A stretch of DNA of 60,002 bases. Source: Streptomyces phaeochromogenes. Its GTDB lineage: Bacteria > Actinomycetota > Actinomycetes > Streptomycetales > Streptomycetaceae. The DNA is taken from NCBI RefSeq assembly GCF_001418655.1, contig NZ_LIQZ01000055.1, positions 1-60,002 on the forward strand, read 5' to 3'. A model generated the notes under the pieces. The model was not told the origin of the DNA, did no database searches, and saw nothing but the letters and a program-made list of their open reading frames with translations. Positions 40,566 through 51,849 of this stretch are shown here, piece after piece. Position 1 is the stretch's first letter. Each line of letters starts with the position of its first letter. Both the position numbers and the translations under genes were made by a program.

Positions 40566-40715
40566 CGCGCCCCCTCGCGCCGCACGAACAGCAATGACCA
40601 CAGCCGCCCCGGATGACCGTCGCCGCCGGACCGGCTTCCGCGGTCCGTCGTGCGGCCCGGCAGCCGCCTGACGGGCCCGTTCGGCCCGCTGGACTCCGGC
40701 AAGTGGCAACGGCGG

Positions 40716-41064
40716 GTGGATTGGTACGAGTTCGGGCTGCTGGGGCCCTGATCGGGCGCCATGACGGGCGTGACCTGGATCTAGGCAGCCCGCTGCAGCG
40801 TGCGGTTCTGGTCCGGCTGCTGCCGGGAGAAGGACGCCAGTGCGCCTTCGACCACCTCATCGACGCGCTCTGGGAAGCGCCGTCCGGCGCTGTCCGGCAT
40901 GCCCTGCCCCGCCCCGACTCCGTTGAGTCGCGTCCGCCGGAGTCCACCGGTCGGCGTCCCACCAGGCCGAGGAGGTCCCGGTCGGCGTCCCCCGCGACGT
41001 CCACCGCCCGCGCCGGCGCCTATCGCATCCTGACCGCCGGCCGCCGGATCCTGGTGTCGCACTG
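40716..41064 (+). pseudogene. Decayed SARP-type regulator N-terminus
   Basis: One frame gives WYEFGLLGP and then a stop. The next frame continues LIGRHDGRDLDLGSPLQRAV, LVRLLPGEGRQCAFDHLIDA, LWEAPSGAVR, the beginning of an AfsR/SARP winged-helix domain. A third frame near the end gives AGAYRILTAGRRI. At least two frameshifts and the lack of any later BTAD domain mark it as a remnant. Confidence 0.6.
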
Positions 41065-41268
41065 AGTTCGGACCGGGCTGAGGCGAACCCTTCCGCGGCA
41101 CGGCACGTGTACGAGGTGAATGATCGCCTGCGGAGGGAAGCGGCGAAGCGCTGAGGCTGTCCGCTCGCTGAGCCGGCCCTGCGTTCACGCGCCGTTGATC
41201 GAGCGTCGATGCGTGTCCCGCACGGTGATCCGAGAACGAACCACAACCTCCTCGAACAGGTGACAGAC

Positions 41269-42186
41269 ATGCTCAAAATCGGCCTGGGCTCTCCCCAGTA
41301 CGGATCCTTCACCGACCCCGGCACGATCTCCGGGTTCGCCTCCGCCGTCGAAGCGATCGGCTTCGACAGCCTGTGGGTGGGCGACCGGGCCCTCGTACCG
41401 ACGCAGCCCCGTGACCCGTATCCCGGCGGCGGCCCCGTGCCGGAGGAGTACCGCACCTTCCTGGACCCCATCGTCACCCTGTCCTTCCTGGCGCACGCCA
41501 CCCGACGACTGCGCCTCGGGACCAGCACGTTCAACGCGCCCTTCTACTCCCCGCTCCTGCTGGCCCGTTCGCTGACGTCCGTCGACATCCTCAGCGAGGG
41601 GCGGCTCGACATCGGGTTCGGGCTCGGCTGGTCGTCCGACGAGTACGAGGCCATCGGTGTGCCGTGGCGGGGACGCGGGGCGCGGATGGAGGAGATCCTG
41701 GACGTCCTGGATCACGTCTGGTCGGGTTCGTCGGCCGCGTACAAGGGGGCTCTGTGGACGATCCCGAGTGCGCACATCGAGACGCTCCCCGTACAGCGTC
41801 CCCGCCCGCCGGTTCTCCTGGGCGGGTTCACTCCGGCCACTCTGGAACGTATCGGCCGTCGTGCGGACGGCTGGGCGGGAGTCGGACTGCCGGTGGCCCA
41901 ACTGGCGTACGTCATCAGCCGGATACGGCAGATCGCGGAGGCGGCCGGACGTGACCCCGACGCCCTGCGCACCGTCGTCCGGGTGAACCCCGTGGTGACC
42001 GCCGAGGCCGCGCCGAGCGAGGCCGTTCCGCACCGGGGAACCGTCGAGCAGGTGTCGGACTACCTGCTCGCCGCCCATGCGGCAGGGGCCGACGAGGTCC
42101 TCATCGACCTGCAGCAGACCGCGCGGAACGCGGAAGAGCTGACGGACCTGGCACACCGTTTTCACGAGCAGCTGAGCAAGGGCTAG
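41269..42186 (+). CDS. LLM-class (F420-dependent-type) oxidoreductase
   Basis: The 305-residue TIM-barrel protein has FASAVEAIGFDSLWVGDRAL, LSFLAHATRRLRLGTSTFNA, SVDILSEGRLDIGFGLGWSS and EYEAIGVPWRGRGARMEEIL, the bacterial luciferase-like fold typical of F420-dependent oxidoreductases in actinobacteria. VLLGGFTPATLERIGRRADG is another family block. ATG 41269 gives the natural N-terminus MLKIGLGSPQYG. The substrate is unknown; it is followed by DapB-like and CMD genes on the same strand but ends before a terminator. Confidence 0.85.
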   Translation: MLKIGLGSPQYGSFTDPGTISGFASAVEAIGFDSLWVGDRALVPTQPRDPYPGGGPVPEEYRTFLDPIVTLSFLAHATRRLRLGTSTFNAPFYSPLLLARSLTSVDILSEGRLDIGFGLGWSSDEYEAIGVPWRGRGARMEEILDVLDHVWSGSSAAYKGALWTIPSAHIETLPVQRPRPPVLLGGFTPATLERIGRRADGWAGVGLPVAQLAYVISRIRQIAEAAGRDPDALRTVVRVNPVVTAEAAPSEAVPHRGTVEQVSDYLLAAHAAGADEVLIDLQQTARNAEELTDLAHRFHEQLSKG

Positions 42187-42250
42187 GGCTCCCCGGCAGC
42201 CCGTCTGTACGGGTTGAGCGCCTCCGGGTAGAGCCCCTCGTCCCGTCGAA

Positions 42251-42281
42251 CGGCCTCCCGTGGCCCCGCCCCGGGAGGCCG
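42251..42281. terminator. Terminator hairpin
   Basis: Arms cggcctcccg and cgggaggccg form a perfect 10-bp stem with an 11-base loop after the LLM gene. Confidence 0.6.
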
Positions 42282-42299
42282 GTGCAAGGGTATGGAAAC

Positions 42300-42327
42300 T
42301 GACGACTCGTCAGGTTACGCTCCGCGC
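42300..42327 (+). promoter_or_regulatory. Leaderless promoter with embedded operator
   Basis: TACGCT at 42316-42321 is a -10 element ending six bases before ATG 42328, the spacing of leaderless actinobacterial genes. TGACGACTCGTCA at 42300-42312 is a perfect palindrome lying just upstream of the -10, so a bound repressor would block initiation. Confidence 0.6.
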
Positions 42328-43437
42328 ATGATTTCCACGGTGGTCTGGGGAACCGGAAATGTCGGCCGTGCGGCGATCCGTGCGGTCGACGCGCATCCGG
42401 CGCTCGATCTCACGGCGGTACTGGTTCACAGTCCCGGGAAGGTCGGCCGTGACGCGGGTGAACTCGCGGGTCTGGACCGGGTTCTGGGTGTCGCGGCGAC
42501 GGACGATGTCGCCGCGGTGCTGGCAGCGGGGCCGGGTGCGGTGGTGTACGCGGCGTCGGGTGACATCCGGCCCGACGACGCACTGACCGACATCGGCGCG
42601 GCGATCCGGGCGGGTGCGGTGGTCGTCACGCCGTCGTTGTATCCGCTCTACGACCAGCGCAACGCACCGCCCGAGTTCCGCGACCCCGTGCTCGCGGCGA
42701 TCGCGGACGGTGGCGGGTCGCTGTTCGTGTCCGGTGTCGACCCGGGCTGGGGCAATGACGTCCTGCCCCTGCTGATGAGCGGACTCGGCACCGTCGTCGA
42801 CGCCATCCGCTGCCAGGAGATCTTCGACTACTCCACGTACGAGCAGGAGGAGTCCGTCCGGCATCTGATCGGCATGGGGCACCCCATGGACTATCAGCCG
42901 CTGATGCTCGCGCCGTCGATCCCGACCATGGTGTGGGGCGGCCAGATACGGCTGATGGCCAGGGCCCTCGGCGTCGAACTCGACGAGATCCGCGAGACCT
43001 TGGAGCGCCGCGCGCTCGACGCCACGGTGAGCACCCGCACGATGGGTGAGTTCGAGGCCGGTACCCAGGGCGCGGTGCGCTTCGAGGTGCAGGGCATCGT
43101 GAAGGGCGAACCGCGCCTGGTCATCGAGCACATCACCCGCATCCACCCGAGCTGCGCGCCGGACTGGCCGTCACCGCCCAACGGCGACGGAGCACACCGC
43201 GTGATCATCGAGGGCCGCCCGCGCATCGAGATCACCGTGGAGGCCACCGACGAGGGCGACAACCGCTCCGCCGGCGGGAACGCCACCGCCGTCGGCCGTC
43301 TGGTCGGAGCCATCGACTGGCTCGTCGACGCCGAACCCGGACTCTACGACGCCCTCGACGTCCCGCTGCGCCCGGCGATCGGCAGACTCGGCGCGCCCGC
43401 ATCACTCGGAGCACCCTCCCCGCTCGGGGCACCCTGA
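42328..43437 (+). CDS. DapB-like / 2,4-diaminopentanoate dehydrogenase-like NAD(P) protein
   Basis: The 369-residue protein begins MISTVVWGTGNVGRAAIRAV, a Rossmann GTGNVG loop of the dihydrodipicolinate-reductase N-terminal type. It has VVTPSLYPLYDQRNAPPEFR, LFVSGVDPGWGNDVLPLLMS and a C-terminal domain resembling diaminopentanoate dehydrogenase. The ATG at 42328 is chosen from the leaderless promoter rather than the ATG twelve codons earlier, which lies in the operator. Related actinobacterial proteins occur in steroid and amino-compound catabolic clusters. The substrate is not determinable. A CMD gene follows in the same operon. Confidence 0.75.
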   Translation: MISTVVWGTGNVGRAAIRAVDAHPALDLTAVLVHSPGKVGRDAGELAGLDRVLGVAATDDVAAVLAAGPGAVVYAASGDIRPDDALTDIGAAIRAGAVVVTPSLYPLYDQRNAPPEFRDPVLAAIADGGGSLFVSGVDPGWGNDVLPLLMSGLGTVVDAIRCQEIFDYSTYEQEESVRHLIGMGHPMDYQPLMLAPSIPTMVWGGQIRLMARALGVELDEIRETLERRALDATVSTRTMGEFEAGTQGAVRFEVQGIVKGEPRLVIEHITRIHPSCAPDWPSPPNGDGAHRVIIEGRPRIEITVEATDEGDNRSAGGNATAVGRLVGAIDWLVDAEPGLYDALDVPLRPAIGRLGAPASLGAPSPLGAP

Positions 43438-43551
43438 CCGTTCCGGAGAACCCGGAACCAAGTGACATCGACGCCGACACCCCCTGTCGGCACCCCAAGG
43501 ACGCGCCTGCGGCCCCGGCCGAGGCCGGGAACGTGGACGAAGGAGTCCCGG

Positions 43552-44031
43552 ATGAACGTCGACATCCCCGAGGGCAAGAACCCGATCGAGTACGTGTGGG
43601 GCGACATGGTCCCGGGCATCGGGCCCGCCGCCGCGAACTTCTCACTGGCCGTCTACGCCCATACGACCCTGGGGTTGCGGGAGTTCGAGGCCGCGCGGCT
43701 TCGGATCGCGCAGATCAACGGCTGCCTCTTCTGCCTCGACTGGCGGACCGAGCGGGACGGCCAGAAGGTCGAGGACGACTTCCCCGACGCCGTCGAGCAC
43801 TGGCGCACGACCGACGCCTTCGACGACCGCACCCGCCTGGCCGCCGAATACGCCGACCGCTACGCCCTGGACCACCATGGCCTCGACGAGGAGTTCTGGG
43901 ACCGGATGACCGCGCACTACACCCAGACCGAGATCGTCGAACTGACCATGAGTCTGGGCTCCTGGCTCGCCTTCGGACGGCTCAACCGGGTCCTGGGACT
44001 CGACGCCATGTGCGTACTGCCGGGGCACTGA
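43552..44031 (+). CDS. Carboxymuconolactone decarboxylase (AhpD-like) family protein
   Basis: The 159-residue helical protein has FEAARLRIAQINGCLFCLDW (CxxC active site, CLFC) and HYTQTEIVELTMSLGSWLAF, the CMD/AhpD pattern. Such proteins act as peroxidase partners, as gamma-carboxymuconolactone decarboxylases, or in steroid clusters without defined reaction. AAGGAG lies seven bases before ATG 43552. It is 115 bases after the DapB-like gene, probably in the same transcript, and convergent with the cholesterol oxidase gene. Confidence 0.83.
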   Translation: MNVDIPEGKNPIEYVWGDMVPGIGPAAANFSLAVYAHTTLGLREFEAARLRIAQINGCLFCLDWRTERDGQKVEDDFPDAVEHWRTTDAFDDRTRLAAEYADRYALDHHGLDEEFWDRMTAHYTQTEIVELTMSLGSWLAFGRLNRVLGLDAMCVLPGH

Positions 44032-44110
44032 ACCGGACCGGGGCCGCCCGGCAGGTCCGGACGGCCCCGATCTCGTCCCCCTTTTGTCCCTCCCCCCGCT
44101 CGGGTCGCCG

Positions 44111-45793
<1,683 letters not shown>

Positions 45794-46054
45794 ATGCCAC
45801 CCTCATAAGAAGTCACGCCATACCCTGAGGTAACTTTCAAACGATCACAAATTGGGCATCACGCGCAACGCGCGACGACAGAGCATGACTGGAACACGCG
45901 TTGACACCGGCAGCTGCCGCTTCTGGCGGACCTCCGCCGAGCCCGCGCCGCACGTCAGGGCCCCCTTGGTGAACCATCCCGTACCCCGTGTACGTGACCA
46001 GTGCAGTGCCCGCGGCGATCCCGTGGGCCCACCATCGTCGACGGACAGGAACGG

Positions 46055-46969
46055 ATGGACTCGATGTTGAGATCTAGGACCGCGACGCGACTCCCGCTCG
46101 ACCGTCCCGCACGCTCGCTCACCAGACGCGGCCGTGCGCTGGGCGTGGCGCTGGCCCTCGGCGCGTTACTGGCGTCGGGGGCGACAATGACCCTCGCCGC
46201 TCCGGCAGTTGCCGCGGCGGGTGACGTCAAGTGCCCCTCCACGGACTGCGCGCGGATCGCGCCGGCGGCCGGCTCCCCGGTGGCCATCGCCCCCGACAAC
46301 GCCGGCGCGGTGTATCTGGCGTACTCGGGAGGCGATCTGCTCAGGCTCGACCTGGCCACCGGTGCGCTCACCACGGTCACCACCGGTCTGGGCAACCTGC
46401 GCGGCGTTGCCGTCGCAGACGGCAACGCGTACATCACCGCCTTCGACGGCACGCTTCAGCAGGTCACCCTCGCCACGGGCAGCCGCCGTACCCTGGCCGC
46501 CGGTCTGCCCTCGCTCTTCGGCGTGACCCGCGTCGGCACCACCACCTATGTCACCGACGGCAACGGAGAGATCGTCGCGGTCCCGGACGGCGGGACACCG
46601 CGTGTGGTGGCCACGGGGCTCGGCTTCTCCTACGGCATCGCGTTCGACAAGGCGGGACTCGCCTACACCGCGGACATGATGACCGGCCGCATTCTGCAGA
46701 CGAACGTGGCCACCGGTACGACACGTGTGCTGGCCGGCCAGACCTACGAACCCACGTCGATCTCGGTCGGCCCCGACGGCCTGGTCTACTTCATGGTCGC
46801 CAACGAGGTGAAGCGCGTGAACCCCACCACCGGGGTCCAGGCCCACGTCACCAACATCGTGGGGGTCAACAGCTTCAGCTTCTCGCTGGCGGCGTCCGGG
46901 GACGCGTACACCACAGGCAGCGGCGGCGGCGACGGTTTGTGGCGCATCAACGGCCTGACGTCGCGATGA
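46055..46969 (+). CDS. Secreted beta-propeller (NHL/SMP-30-like) protein
   Basis: The 304-residue precursor has a long Arg-rich n-region and LGVALALGALLASGATMTLA, with cleavage near PAVAAAGDV. The mature part is made of about six repeats with a Gly-x-A-Y/V pattern: NAGAVYLAYSGGDLLRLDLA, GNLRGVAVADGNAYITAFDG, LFGVTRVGTTTYVTDGNGEI, LGFSYGIAFDKAGLAYTADM, PTSISVGPDGLVYFMVANEV. This is an NHL/SMP-30-like propeller. Two Cys (KCPSTDC) lie near the mature N-terminus. It may bind or hydrolyse an extracellular ligand. It is divergent from choA across a 300-base region, which may mean co-regulation. Confidence 0.72.
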   Translation: MDSMLRSRTATRLPLDRPARSLTRRGRALGVALALGALLASGATMTLAAPAVAAAGDVKCPSTDCARIAPAAGSPVAIAPDNAGAVYLAYSGGDLLRLDLATGALTTVTTGLGNLRGVAVADGNAYITAFDGTLQQVTLATGSRRTLAAGLPSLFGVTRVGTTTYVTDGNGEIVAVPDGGTPRVVATGLGFSYGIAFDKAGLAYTADMMTGRILQTNVATGTTRVLAGQTYEPTSISVGPDGLVYFMVANEVKRVNPTTGVQAHVTNIVGVNSFSFSLAASGDAYTTGSGGGDGLWRINGLTSR

Positions 46970-47017
46970 GTCGGTAGGCATCTCGCCCGGTGGTCCGGAA
47001 CACCGGAACAGCGATCG

Positions 47018-47062
47018 CGGAAGGGTGCCCGGCGGGACTACTCCCAGCCGGGCACCCTTCCG
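47018..47062. terminator. Strong bidirectional terminator
   Basis: A 16-bp perfect stem (arm cggaagggtgcccggc) with a 13-base loop lies between the convergent propeller and esterase genes. Confidence 0.75.
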
Positions 47063-47107
47063 TGTGGCCTCAGCCGAGAGCCACCTCTGAACTACGCCCG
47101 GCGGGCA

Positions 47108-48753
47108 TCAGGACGTGGGAACGCCCGCCTGTGCGGCCAGGCGGTCCGGGTCGGTGGTGAGCCAGTCGTAGCTGATGCTGTTCCAGAACGCACACCGGTG
47201 ACGGTCGGCGTACACCTCGGACCTCAGGGCCTGGCTGTCATCACCGGGCAGCAGGGACATGTACTTGCCGCTGCGGTACGACGGCCAGGCGGCCAGTCCC
47301 GCGGTCGTGGGGTTCGCGTGCTTCACGAACGCGCCCCAGTAGCGCACCATCGCCGTGGACAGCCGCCGTTGCTCCGGAGTCTGCAACTTAGAGGTCTCCA
47401 TGGGCCACAGGTAGCCGAGTTCGCTCGCGTGCGGGGCTCCGGAGTCGAAGCCTGCCGGAGTCGTCGCCAGGGTGGGCGGACGCGGATCGTCGAACTGGTA
47501 GAAGTAGGTCCTCGGCTGCCGGGCCGCGAACTGTGCCGTGAGGTTCTGGTACTGGCAGCCGCCCAGCCCGTAGAAGACGCTGCTGTCGTCCCACAGCGCG
47601 CTGATGGCGTACGTGCCGGCGTAGGGGCGGTCATAGGCGCTATAGGGGTAGTGCGCGAGTACGGCATCCGCCGTGCGAGGGCCGAACTCCAGCCTGACGG
47701 CCCGCTCGTACTGCGCCCTGGTCGCGTTCGCGAACGGCAGGGCCCATTGGCGTACTTCGTCGCGGGTGCTGCCGATGAGGAGGGGAACGTTGTGGATCCG
47801 GCCCGTCAGTACGGCGACACTCGGGGCGAGCGGCAGCTCGGGAACTCCGGACACGGGCAGGACACCGGTCAGGATGCCGCCGGTGAACCCGCCGCCGGTG
47901 CCCAGCAGTTCGCTCGTCGGCTTGGCCCGCAGGCAGGACACGACGGTCGTCGCCGGGCCGGAACACCCGGCGGCCGTGGCGTAGTCCTTGCCCTTGGTGA
48001 GGGCCTGGGCGGTCGTGAGGCTCGGGCAGCCGCCGCTCTGGATGATCGCGCCGGCGAACAGGCCGCGGGCCGGCGGTGAGGCCAGCAGCGCACAGACGGA
48101 GTGGCCGCCGGCCGACTCGCCCGAGACGGTCACCCGGCCCGCGTCCCCGCCGAAGGCGTGGATGTTGCGCTGCGTCCAGCGAAGCGCCGCCTGCTGGTCG
48201 AGCAGGCCGTAGTTGCCCGCGCCCTCCCGGCTCAGCCCGGGCAGGTCGAGGAATCCGAACACGCCCAGCCGGTAGTTGATCGTGACGACCACGACGTTCT
48301 CGGTCCTCGCGATCCGCGAGCCGTCGTAGAGGTCACCCGAACCGCCGGCGAAGCCCCCGCCGTGGATCCAGAACAGCACCGGCAGCGGGCGGTTGGTCCG
48401 GTGTTCGGGGGTGAAGACGTTGAGATGGAGGCAGTCCTCGCTCATGTCCGGGCCGTTGTCGTCGCCGGCGGCCGACTGCGGGCAGCGCGAGCCGTAGGAG
48501 GCCGCCGGACGTACGCCCGGCCAGGCGGAAGCGGGTGCGGGCGGCTGCCAGCGTCTGACATCGGTCGGCGGGGCGGCGTACGGGATGCCGAGGAACCGGT
48601 TCACTCCGGCCGCCGCGGTTCCAGCGACGGTGCCTTTGTCGGTGGAGACCGTCAGGGATGAGGGGCCGCGGACGCGGGCACGGGCGATACGACGTTCAAC
48701 AGGGCGAGCAGGCTCACCAGGGCCGCAAGCCGTCGTAGGACAACGGAGCGCAC
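47108..48753 (-). CDS. Secreted type-B carboxylesterase, frameshifted after the signal peptide
   Basis: GTG 48753, preceded by GGGAGG, encodes a signal peptide (VVLRRLAALVSLLALLNVVS, cleavage near PASAAP) that runs into a stop. The mature enzyme continues in the next frame: LTVSTDKGTVAGTAAAGVNR, the oxyanion loop VLFWIHGGGFAGGSGD, the nucleophile in VTVSGESAGGHSVCALLASP, and HASELGYLWPM for the His region. One base is missing in the run at 48655-48657; restoring it joins HP to LTVS. The total of 1646 bases confirms one lost base. The enzyme hydrolyses esters outside the cell if the frame is intact in life. Confidence 0.75.
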
Positions 48754-48884
48754 GAAACCTCCCGAGAGGCGGGAAGGAGCGGGAAGGCCACATACTCCGT
48801 TGCCCCCGGCGGACGGGCAACGCGACTGTTCTGCTCAACAGACCGATCGCTCCCCACTCCCTGCCCCTCGGTAGGAAGACGAAG

Positions 48885-50312
48885 TCAGAAAGGCGCCACC
48901 GCCACGAACGAGCTGTCCTGGCGGAACAGTTCGGTGCCGTCCGACGGGTCGACGCGGATTTGGTAGTTGTAGTGGCGCAGGTAGTAGCCGGGGTAGTTGT
49001 ACGACTCCAGGCGTACGGAACTGCCGGTACGGGCGATGAAGGTGGCGTCCCTGGCGAAGGTCGACGAGCCGTTGTTCGCGTCGAAGCGGCCCCGGAAGTC
49101 CCAGTGCCGCAGGTAGTTGCCGGCCGCGTTGCGGAACGAGTAGCCGTTCGCGTCGGCGAGGCCCGCCACGATCGTGAACGTGGACGCCTGCTTCTCCGCG
49201 GTCGTGCTGGAGCTGGTCAGCACGGGGAGGTTGAGCAGGGCGGACTGCTCCTGCCAGTGGCGGGTGGTGAAGTTGCCCGACTGGAGGTAGCGGGTGACGC
49301 CCGTCGGCAGGGTCACACCGCCGGACACCGTCTCCTTGAGCACCGTGAAGTGGCGTGCCGTCCCCGAGATGCCCGGCAGTGCCTTCGGCGCGCTCCAGGT
49401 GGTGAAGGTGTCGTAGCTGTCGCTGTAGTAGTAACTGCCGTCGCCGTACCCGTCGAAGAAGATCCGCCACGCGCCGTTGTCGAGCTGTATCAGCGCGGCG
49501 CCCTCCCGAGTGCCGCCCCAGCCGGCCCAGTTCCCCGTCCTGCTGATCGTGTACGGGCCGACGAGCGCGGTGCTCGTGGCGTACTCGATGTACTTGGACG
49601 TCTCGTTCTTCGTGAAGGCGTGGTACGTCGAGCCGATCTTCACGATGAACGTGTCGATGTGGTTGGCGCCGATGCCGGACAGCGCCACCGGTGAAGTCCA
49701 TGCGGTGAGCGCGGAGGTGGTGGCCTTGAGCAGATACGGGGTGAAGATCCACTCGTTGCTGGTCACCGAGCAGGACACGATGATGTTCACGCTGCCGTCG
49801 CTGTCGACGAACCACTCCGGCGCCCAGGCGCGCGACAGGTTCGCGATCGGCACGGTGTAGTCGTACAGGAAGGTCCAGTTGCTGCGGTCCGAGCTGCGGG
49901 CGAAGCCGATGGTGGTGCTGGTGTCCTGCCAGGTGTGCGTGGTGTAGGTGATGTAGTAGTAGCCGTCGGTGTGCTTGAAGACGCTGGCGTCGCGGATGCG
50001 GCCCGAGGGCGGCGTGTACGCGGACGCCCTCAGGAGCCGGAAGTCCGTCGCGTCGTCCGACTGGTAGACGTTCACCGTGCCGTCGTTGCTGTTCAGGAAC
50101 GGCACGATGGTGTAGCGGGTGGCCGATCCGCGGGGCGGCGCGGCGGCGGAGGCCGTGCCGAGCAGACCGGGCAACCCGCCCACGACGAGCGCCGAGACCG
50201 GCAGGGCGGCCATCGCCCGCAGCAGGCTCCGACGCGAGGGCGCGAAGGGGCGGGAGGCGCCGGTCGCGTCCGGGGCGGTGGCGGGTCTGTAGGAGTTGTC
50301 TGGCGTGATCAT
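48885..50312 (-). CDS. Secreted GH43-type glycosidase with AbfB arabinose-binding domain
   Basis: The 475-residue protein has a Tat-like signal (SRRSLLRAMAALPVSALVVG). Residues about 65-330 form a five-bladed propeller of the GH43-like type: RIRDASVFKHTDGYYYITYT, RAWAPEWFVDSDGSVNIIVS, NHIDTFIVKIGSTYHAFTKN. The last 150 residues are an AbfB (CBM42) domain: NYLRHWDFRGRFDANNGSST, YPGYYLRHYNYQIRVDPSDG. It would act on arabinose side chains of pectin or arabinoxylan, next to the PL9 lyase gene. A terminator separates it from that gene, so it has its own promoter. Confidence 0.85.
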   Translation of the reverse strand: MITPDNSYRPATAPDATGASRPFAPSRRSLLRAMAALPVSALVVGGLPGLLGTASAAAPPRGSATRYTIVPFLNSNDGTVNVYQSDDATDFRLLRASAYTPPSGRIRDASVFKHTDGYYYITYTTHTWQDTSTTIGFARSSDRSNWTFLYDYTVPIANLSRAWAPEWFVDSDGSVNIIVSCSVTSNEWIFTPYLLKATTSALTAWTSPVALSGIGANHIDTFIVKIGSTYHAFTKNETSKYIEYATSTALVGPYTISRTGNWAGWGGTREGAALIQLDNGAWRIFFDGYGDGSYYYSDSYDTFTTWSAPKALPGISGTARHFTVLKETVSGGVTLPTGVTRYLQSGNFTTRHWQEQSALLNLPVLTSSSTTAEKQASTFTIVAGLADANGYSFRNAAGNYLRHWDFRGRFDANNGSSTFARDATFIARTGSSVRLESYNYPGYYLRHYNYQIRVDPSDGTELFRQDSSFVAVAPF

Positions 50313-50364
50313 GTGCGGCTCTCCTCGTTCGGACTGTGTTGCTGGTGCTGCTGGATGTGCCAGT

Positions 50365-50403
50365 CCCGTGGGCCCCGGGGTCGTCCGTCCCGGGGCCCAC
50401 GGG
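50365..50403. terminator. Strong terminator after PL9
   Basis: Arms cccgtgggccccggg and cccggggcccacggg form a perfect 15-bp stem with a 9-base loop, directly downstream of the PL9 stop. Confidence 0.75.
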
Positions 50404-50408
50404 GTGGT

Positions 50409-51608
50409 TCAGAAGCGGGCTCCGATGGCCGTCCCGTTCTTCGGGACGAGCAGGTCCCGGGCGGACGGCAGGGAGCCGTCGGACGAACGCGGTCCCGTGA
50501 TGGCGCCCGTGTTCGTGCTCACGACCGACGAGTCGTCCCAAGTTCCGCCCAGATTCCAGGAGTTGCCCGTGGACGTGGTACCGGAGCCGAGTGCCGCGGC
50601 CCGTGCGTCCGCGACGGACAGGTTGGCGGTGAGGACCGCCTTTCCGCCCGAGCCGTCGGCGTCGAAGCCCGTGCCCGTGTTGCGGAACGTGGTGGTGCGG
50701 CTGAGGGCGAGCGCGCCCGGATTGCCGTTGTCGGTGACTCCGTGCGCCGCGTTCCGGTACGCGAGCGAGTTGCGCAGGGTGTGGGCCACCGCCGGTGCCG
50801 GGCTCCCGCCGCCCAGCTTGAAGCCGTTGCCGTCGCCCGCGAAGTCCGGGAAGTTCCACCGGTTGAAGCCGTTGCCGTACGCGATCGTGTTCTCGACGAC
50901 GATCGGTGAGGTGAACTTCCAGGCGTCGTAACCGTCGTCGACGTTGTTCCACAGCCGCGCGCTCCGCACGACGTTGCCGCTCCCGCTGCCCTCCTTGATG
51001 GCCAGCCCGTCCGCGCTCTCGCCGTTCTTGCGCGGGTCACGGTTGCCGTAACTGTCCAGGTTCAGGATCTGGTTGCCCGCGGAGGCGCCCTGGAGCTGGA
51101 AGCCGGACTCGTAGTTGTCGTGCGTGGTGAGGCGGGAGAACACGTTGTTGTTGCAGCCGTCGCAGTAGAAGCCGTACGGGCCGTTGACGATCTCCAGACC
51201 GGAGACCTTCCAGTAGGAGGCCTCCTGGTGGACGGCCCCGCGCTCGGCCCGCGGGATGCTGCCGCCGACCGGGGTGTGGCTGGCCGGCAGCTGTTCGCCG
51301 TCGATGACGACGCGCTCGCCCTGGTAGGAGCCGAGGGAGATCGGCTGCGACGCTGTGCCCGAGGTGGTGATCGTGATGTTGTCGGTCAGGGCGTAAGTGC
51401 CGCCCCGTACAAGGACGGTGTCGCCCGCCTTCGCCCTGTCGACGGCTTTCTGGATGGTCCGCAGCGGTTGGTCGAGGGTGCCGGCGGCCGAGTCGTTCCC
51501 GTTGACGGCCACGACGATGGTCGACGCCGCGGCTGCCGGGGTCGGTAGCACCATCGTCGCCAACACGGCACTCAACACTGTCCCGGTGAGCATGCCCGCG
51601 ATGCGCAC
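50409..51608 (-). CDS. Secreted pectate lyase, polysaccharide lyase family 9
   Basis: The 399-residue precursor has a signal peptide (MLTGTVLSAVLATMVLPTPA, cleavage near AAAAST). The mature part is a parallel beta-helix: TIVVAVNGNDSAAGTLDQPL, TIQKAVDRAKAGDTVLVRGG, SYWKVSGLEIVNGPYGFYCD, SADGLAIKEGSGSGNVVRSA, ARLWNNVDDGYDAWKFTSPI. NNVDDGYDAW is the conserved PL9 catalytic region with its calcium-binding Asp residues and Lys nearby. GTG 51608 follows AAGGAGG by five bases. A GAACATGGTTC-core palindrome lies about 100 bases upstream. Confidence 0.88.
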   Translation of the reverse strand: MRIAGMLTGTVLSAVLATMVLPTPAAAASTIVVAVNGNDSAAGTLDQPLRTIQKAVDRAKAGDTVLVRGGTYALTDNITITTSGTASQPISLGSYQGERVVIDGEQLPASHTPVGGSIPRAERGAVHQEASYWKVSGLEIVNGPYGFYCDGCNNNVFSRLTTHDNYESGFQLQGASAGNQILNLDSYGNRDPRKNGESADGLAIKEGSGSGNVVRSARLWNNVDDGYDAWKFTSPIVVENTIAYGNGFNRWNFPDFAGDGNGFKLGGGSPAPAVAHTLRNSLAYRNAAHGVTDNGNPGALALSRTTTFRNTGTGFDADGSGGKAVLTANLSVADARAAALGSGTTSTGNSWNLGGTWDDSSVVSTNTGAITGPRSSDGSLPSARDLLVPKNGTAIGARF

Positions 51609-51709
51609 GAGGCCTCCTTGTCTGCCGATCCGAAGGTTGTCGCGGGTCAGTGGTCGCACACACCGGGTTGGTTGCCGGGGTGTGCGCACCCGCCACGAGC
51701 GGATCGATA

Positions 51710-51728
51710 TACCGAACATGGTTCGGTA
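51710..51728. promoter_or_regulatory. Palindrome taccgaac-atg-gttcggta upstream of PL9
   Basis: Perfect 8-bp arms flank atg. The core GAACATGGTTC matches the PL1 site at 1483-1497 except for the central G/C. It is the probable operator of the PL9 gene. Confidence 0.6.
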
Positions 51729-51849
51729 AACCGGTCAGAACGTAGAGTGCGGTCGTGACCACGTCAATAACTTCGACATGCTCAGCCACTTCTGGCCCCG
51801 CCGTGCCCATGTCTGTGCCGGGCCCGTGCCGTGCGAAGGCGGGTTTGGT

